Shown here piece by piece: positions 41,296 to 43,970 of a DNA stretch of 43,970 nucleotides. The stretch spans positions 1 through 43,970 of the forward strand of contig JAFLRX010000020.1 in assembly GCA_022511265.1 (NCBI GenBank), written 5' to 3'. A program made the translations under genes and the position numbers. This stretch comes from Eubacterium sp. (lineage in GTDB: Bacteria > Bacillota > Clostridia > Oscillospirales > Ruminococcaceae). The first letter of the stretch is position 1. Each line of letters begins with the position of its first letter. The notes under the pieces were generated by a model, which was given only the letters and a program-made list of their open reading frames with translations, made no database searches and had not been told where the DNA came from.

Positions 41296-42636
41296 TTAAA
41301 AACCTCTCTCCCGCAGTTCAGATACGATCTGAACATAAAATTCCCGCACATCAAAGCCTTTTATATCCTCGCGGTTGAGGTCGATAACGTCGGCATGTGT
41401 TATGCCGCGCCTTCCTTTAGGATATACCGGGGTGAATTTTTCGCCCCACTGTGCCGAGGTCAGTGCGACCAGTCCGTCATTGTCTCCGTCATACTTCTTT
41501 ACTATTGGGTAAGATACATTTATCGGAAAGCGCCCACTGCGTGTTCTGGTAGCCTTTGAACCAAAGCTCTGATAAAACACACCGGGAATATCAGGGACAT
41601 TCTCATTAAACTCTGCACACCTGCTGTATGTAAGGTCGTTTACCGCCGCCATAAAATCAGGATTGGTATCGCCAAGCTTTTTGAATGCAGCATTATAGGT
41701 GCTCTCTATTGTCACAGCCAGTTTATCAGGTGCTTTGCCGAGCAGATGCTCCGCAAATATACAGCCCCTGTGCGGTGTGTTTATCGTGGTGAGTGACGCG
41801 ACATACCTGTCACACCCAAGCTTGCTTATCGCATAGCGAGAATCCAAGCCACCCTTAGAGTGTGCGATGATGTTCACTTTTTCGCAGCCGGTTTCGTTGA
41901 CTATTTTCTCAATTCGTACCGCAAGCTCTTTTGCGCTGTTTTCGACAGATGCGGCTGATTGCTGTTCGCCGTAATATATAACTGCGCCGTTTTTGACAAG
42001 CTCCGCGGGCACTCTGCCCCAGTAGTTCAGCAGCTTGCTGTCACGGAAAAAAACACCGTGCACAAGCAGTATCGGGTATTTCGTCCGGCAAATCTGAAGC
42101 TGCTCGCGCTCTTTATCCAGCTTTGCAAGTGCTGTCTCGGTACGGCACTCACGGCTGACCTTGACATATATTATCAGCAGCATGACAAGGTTTGCGACAG
42201 GAACAAGCCCTAATGCCAAGCCCAGTACTCGATGCCGTATACCTAGCTGTATTGAGGTGCAATATACCCTTATAATTCCGTTACAAAATATCAATCCTTC
42301 GCTCAGGACAAATATTATGCAATACGCCACAAGCACCGGTATTTCCAGTGTGCCGTCAATTGTAGATAATATCGCATAAACCGCAAGCGGTATCGACAAA
42401 CAACAGCTGATAAGAAAAATCAACAGCAGCTCGGCACCGTCTCCCAATACTTTGAGACGCAAGGATGGATAGCTTCTAAGTGTGGGTATTATATTGAAAA
42501 TGAGAAAATGTACGCCCAGAACAGTATACGCAATTACCTGAACAAATACATCCAGACCAAGCAACGAGAACAAAAGAACACTATTGACAGTCAGTGTGAC
42601 TAGACATATGTTTAGAAATCTTATTATAAATCTCAT
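41296..42636 (-). CDS. Membrane-anchored lipase-like alpha/beta hydrolase
   Basis: A 446-residue protein with two parts. Residues 1 to about 175 carry five or so membrane helices. The remaining 270 residues are an alpha/beta hydrolase: oxyanion strand ILLVHGVFFRD (about 187-197), nucleophile elbow IIAHSKGGLDSRYA (Ser near 267), NTPHRG (typical of PGAP1/triacylglycerol-lipase relatives), a likely acid in DGDNDGLVAL and His in RRGITHADVI. It probably acts on a lipid or ester at the membrane. The fusion of a membrane domain to this hydrolase is less common than the soluble or secreted forms. Confidence 0.87.
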   Translation of the reverse strand: MRFIIRFLNICLVTLTVNSVLLFSLLGLDVFVQVIAYTVLGVHFLIFNIIPTLRSYPSLRLKVLGDGAELLLIFLISCCLSIPLAVYAILSTIDGTLEIPVLVAYCIIFVLSEGLIFCNGIIRVYCTSIQLGIRHRVLGLALGLVPVANLVMLLIIYVKVSRECRTETALAKLDKEREQLQICRTKYPILLVHGVFFRDSKLLNYWGRVPAELVKNGAVIYYGEQQSAASVENSAKELAVRIEKIVNETGCEKVNIIAHSKGGLDSRYAISKLGCDRYVASLTTINTPHRGCIFAEHLLGKAPDKLAVTIESTYNAAFKKLGDTNPDFMAAVNDLTYSRCAEFNENVPDIPGVFYQSFGSKATRTRSGRFPINVSYPIVKKYDGDNDGLVALTSAQWGEKFTPVYPKGRRGITHADVIDLNREDIKGFDVREFYVQIVSELRERGF

Positions 42637-42666
42637 ACTCTTCCCCTGTTTTCATAATTTCTTTTA

Positions 42667-43203
42667 TTAGCTTTTAATAATTCCGCTGCTGTTCCAGCGA
42701 AGAACAGGCTGATATCCAAGCTTCATATACCAGTTCGCAAGGTGGGTGTAGTGAATCCAGGAAAGATCATAACCATCTTGACGAAGCGTTTCGGTTGCCA
42801 ATCTCACCATTTCCAGCCCTATACCCTGCCTGCGATATTCAGGTATCGCTCCGACACATCCCGGTCCGCCGATATGCAGCCCGTTAAACCGCCCCATATC
42901 AGCAAGACAACAAAAGGCGACTATCTTATCTCCCGCATACGCACAGAAAAAGCGGTCACCCTCTCCGAAATACTGCACCCACTCCTCGTCCACCATACGG
43001 ACAGCGTCGCGTAGTTCCGCAAGCTCGCCGTGATACTCACCGAATGAGATACCATCCGGACAGTGGGGTTGTGCAACTTTCAGCAAATCTCCGCGCAGTT
43101 CCATAACCAATTCAGTGTACACATTATCCGACGATAGAGAACGAATACTATCTTCCTGAAAGAAATTGGGGTACAAGCTGTTAAATATCTTTGTATAATT
43201 CAC
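42667..43203 (-). CDS. GNAT-family N-acetyltransferase
   Basis: A 178-residue acetyltransferase. The acetyl-CoA loop reads PEYRRQGIGLEMVRLA (Q/RxxGxG/A motif, about residues 124-139), preceded by the strand LHIGGPGCVGAI and followed by SWIHYTHLANWYMKLGYQPV, the usual GNAT C-terminal section. The first 80 residues are an extra segment. The substrate is unknown. It is separated from the upstream small gene by a strong terminator (43261-43295) and lies 30 bp upstream of the hydrolase gene. Confidence 0.88.
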   Translation of the reverse strand: MNYTKIFNSLYPNFFQEDSIRSLSSDNVYTELVMELRGDLLKVAQPHCPDGISFGEYHGELAELRDAVRMVDEEWVQYFGEGDRFFCAYAGDKIVAFCCLADMGRFNGLHIGGPGCVGAIPEYRRQGIGLEMVRLATETLRQDGYDLSWIHYTHLANWYMKLGYQPVLRWNSSGIIKS

Positions 43204-43260
43204 TCGCTCAGCTCCTTTTCATAATTATATCACTTAGAAGTGAATTTTGCAAGAAAAAGA

Positions 43261-43295
43261 AAACCCCTCTTGTCAATATGACAAGAGAGGTTTTT
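43261..43295 (-). terminator. Terminator after the 99-residue protein gene
   Basis: A stem of about 14 bp (43261-43275 with 43279-43294, one bulge; core CTCTTGTCA/TGACAAGAG) has flanking A and T tracts, between the small gene stop (43319) and the GNAT gene. Confidence 0.88.
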
Positions 43296-43318
43296 GCTTA
43301 ACGCTTAATAAAAAACAA

Positions 43319-43618
43319 TCAAACATCCCGATATGATAGTTTTTCAACTTCACAATTTTGTGTGTTTATTTCTGCAATAATATTTTTATAGTCTTTCGCG
43401 CAGCAACCAAAGAAAATTTCCGCTTTTTCAGACGCAATAAAATAATTTACTGTTGAAGAAATAGCAGATATAACCTCCTGATCATTATCACGTATCTCTC
43501 CCCAAGCACCGCAAAAGCCTTTGCTTTCAGGTAAATCGGAAAGCGCTTCACATACGCGGTTTGAAAATTTATCGTATTTATTTTCATTAGCGAAAATAAT
43601 AACATTCAGTTGTTTCAT
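43319..43618 (-). CDS. Small protein of unknown function
   Basis: A 99-residue protein, MKQLNVIIFANENKYDKF and onward, not recognised. It has an alpha/beta pattern with a strand LNVIIFANE at the start and a Cys pair in IFFGCCAKDYKN. The start is well supported by CTAAGGAGGA (about 43622-43632). It is monocistronic with the terminator at 43261-43295. An inverted repeat TGAGGTG/CACCTCA spans about 43645-43678 just upstream and might be an operator. No function can be assigned. Confidence 0.75.
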   Translation of the reverse strand: MKQLNVIIFANENKYDKFSNRVCEALSDLPESKGFCGAWGEIRDNDQEVISAISSTVNYFIASEKAEIFFGCCAKDYKNIIAEINTQNCEVEKLSYRDV

Positions 43619-43644
43619 TGTTTATCCTCCTTAGCAGTGTCAAT

Positions 43645-43678
43645 TGAGGTGATGAGTATTTTGCAAACAGCCACCTCA
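43645..43678. promoter_or_regulatory. Inverted repeat upstream of the small unknown gene
   Basis: TGAGGTG and CACCTCA, separated by 20 bp, lie about 27-60 bp upstream of the start codon at 43618. This could be an operator or a leader hairpin; no regulator is known. Confidence 0.4.
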
Positions 43679-43710
43679 GTCGTGTAATAATGCGTTTGCA
43701 GCGTTGTAAT

Positions 43711-43762
43711 GAAATCCATCATTCCACCACGAAGGGTGGACTAATTCCATCACAGATGAATT
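43711..43762. repeat. Second mini-palindrome array
   Basis: Following GAAATCC, two mini-palindromes are seen: TCCACC/GGTGGA (43723-43728 with 43735-43740) and an imperfect ATTCCATC/GATGAAT (about 43744-43761). The spacers and the GAAAT start match the array at 1-140, and the position is the same, just beyond a tRNA terminator. Confidence 0.7.
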
Positions 43763-43768
43763 AAATTG

Positions 43769-43796
43769 AAAAACCTCGTCAATTGACGAGGTTTTT
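43769..43796 (-). terminator. Terminator of tRNA-Asn
   Basis: A 12-bp stem, AAAAACCTCGTC/GACGAGGTTTTT with an AATT loop, begins at the CCA end of tRNA-Asn. Confidence 0.88.
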
Positions 43797-43871
43797 GGCT
43801 CCCCCTGTTGGACTTGAACCAACGGCATCGTGATTAACAGTCACGCGCTCTACCGACTGAGCTAAGGAGGA
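43796..43871 (-). tRNA. tRNA-Asn (anticodon GTT)
   Basis: The minus strand folds into a cloverleaf with acceptor TCCTCCT/AGGGGGA (one T-G pair), D-stem GCTC/GAGC, anticodon loop CTGTTAA (GTT, asparagine), T-stem and TTCAAGT loop, discriminator G and encoded CCA; 76 nt. It lies about 50 bp downstream of the 5S rRNA end, so it is probably part of the rRNA operon transcript. Confidence 0.96.
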
Positions 43872-43876
43872 ATATT

Positions 43877-43912
43877 GAAGAAAGCACTATTATTATATGT
43901 CGTGCTTTCTTC
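43877..43912 (-). other. Hairpin between 5S rRNA and tRNA-Asn
   Basis: A perfect 11-bp stem, GAAGAAAGCAC/GTGCTTTCTTC (43877-43887 with 43902-43912), with a 14-base AT loop. It lacks a strong U-tract on the minus strand, so it may be a processing site or a leaky terminator. Confidence 0.65.
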
Positions 43913-43919
43913 TTTTATG

Positions 43920-43970
43920 TCGGCATCAATCTATCTTCCCGGGCGGTGACCCACCAAGTATTGTCGACGT
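43920..43970 (-). rRNA. rrf: 5S rRNA, 3' portion (cut by window edge)
   Basis: The minus-strand sequence ACTTGGTGGGTCACCGCCCGG followed by GAAGATAGATTGATGCCG matches the 3' half of bacterial 5S rRNA (compare ACTTGG...CCTGGGAGAGTAGGTCG...GCC). Only about 50 bases are inside the window; the rest of the rRNA operon should lie to the right. Confidence 0.85.

Overview
This window looks like chromosomal DNA of a Gram-positive anaerobe of the class Clostridia, most likely a Ruminococcus-like member of the Oscillospiraceae. The basis is Firmicutes-type features: a leucine T-box ahead of leuA, the rplU-prp-rpmA-obg cluster with a Prp-processed L27 N-terminus, Mini-RNase III, strong TTGACA/TATAAT promoters, two perfect catabolite-response (cre) matches, lipoprotein signal peptides and a CE2-type carbohydrate esterase. 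The taxon is inferred from gene content. No ribosomal RNA long enough for identification is present; only the 3' end of a 5S rRNA lies at the right edge.

Layout. 1-1.6 kb: an array of mini-palindromes, tRNA-Thr, a small membrane protein and a P-loop kinase, all read leftward. 1.7-8.5 kb: a rightward housekeeping block (ychF, a GT4 glycosyltransferase, the L21 leader with rplU-prp-rpmA, obgE, mrnC, a YitT transporter-like protein, yebC). 8.6-9.9 kb: an XRE regulator fused to a membrane domain, convergent with leuA. 9.9-13.7 kb leftward: leuA under a T-box with a CUC specifier, a family 6-type DNA glycosylase and a CE2-like esterase lipoprotein. 13.9-15.3 kb rightward: an HPt protein and an HD-GYP response regulator. 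15.5-19.1 kb leftward: a carbohydrate ABC importer (binding protein and two permeases, no ATPase) with cre sites upstream.

19.6-33.2 kb is one long rightward purine operon: purE, purC, a purF paralogue without the catalytic cysteine, purF, purM, purN, two unrelated genes, a PurO-type IMP cyclohydrolase, a stand-alone AICAR transformylase, a lipoprotein, three membrane proteins built from four copies of one module, and purD. The last two steps to IMP are therefore carried by separate proteins instead of one bifunctional PurH. A terminator lies between the upstream promoter and purE, suggesting attenuation.

33.3-44 kb: secG with a long Ser-rich tail; an AT-rich pair (methyltransferase, P-loop kinase) that looks acquired; a leftward hybrid histidine kinase; a free-standing structured RNA with its own consensus promoter and terminator (38820-38977); a lipoprotein with 12 leucine-rich repeats arranged as four triplets; then leftward genes for an epimerase, a membrane-anchored lipase-like hydrolase, a GNAT acetyltransferase and a small unknown protein; and finally a second mini-palindrome array, tRNA-Asn and the 3' end of 5S rRNA.

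The most promising undescribed elements are the structured RNA, the four-module membrane family inside the purine operon, the cysteine-less PurF paralogue and the mini-palindrome arrays next to stable RNA genes. No CRISPR array, prophage, transposase or known defence system was seen.
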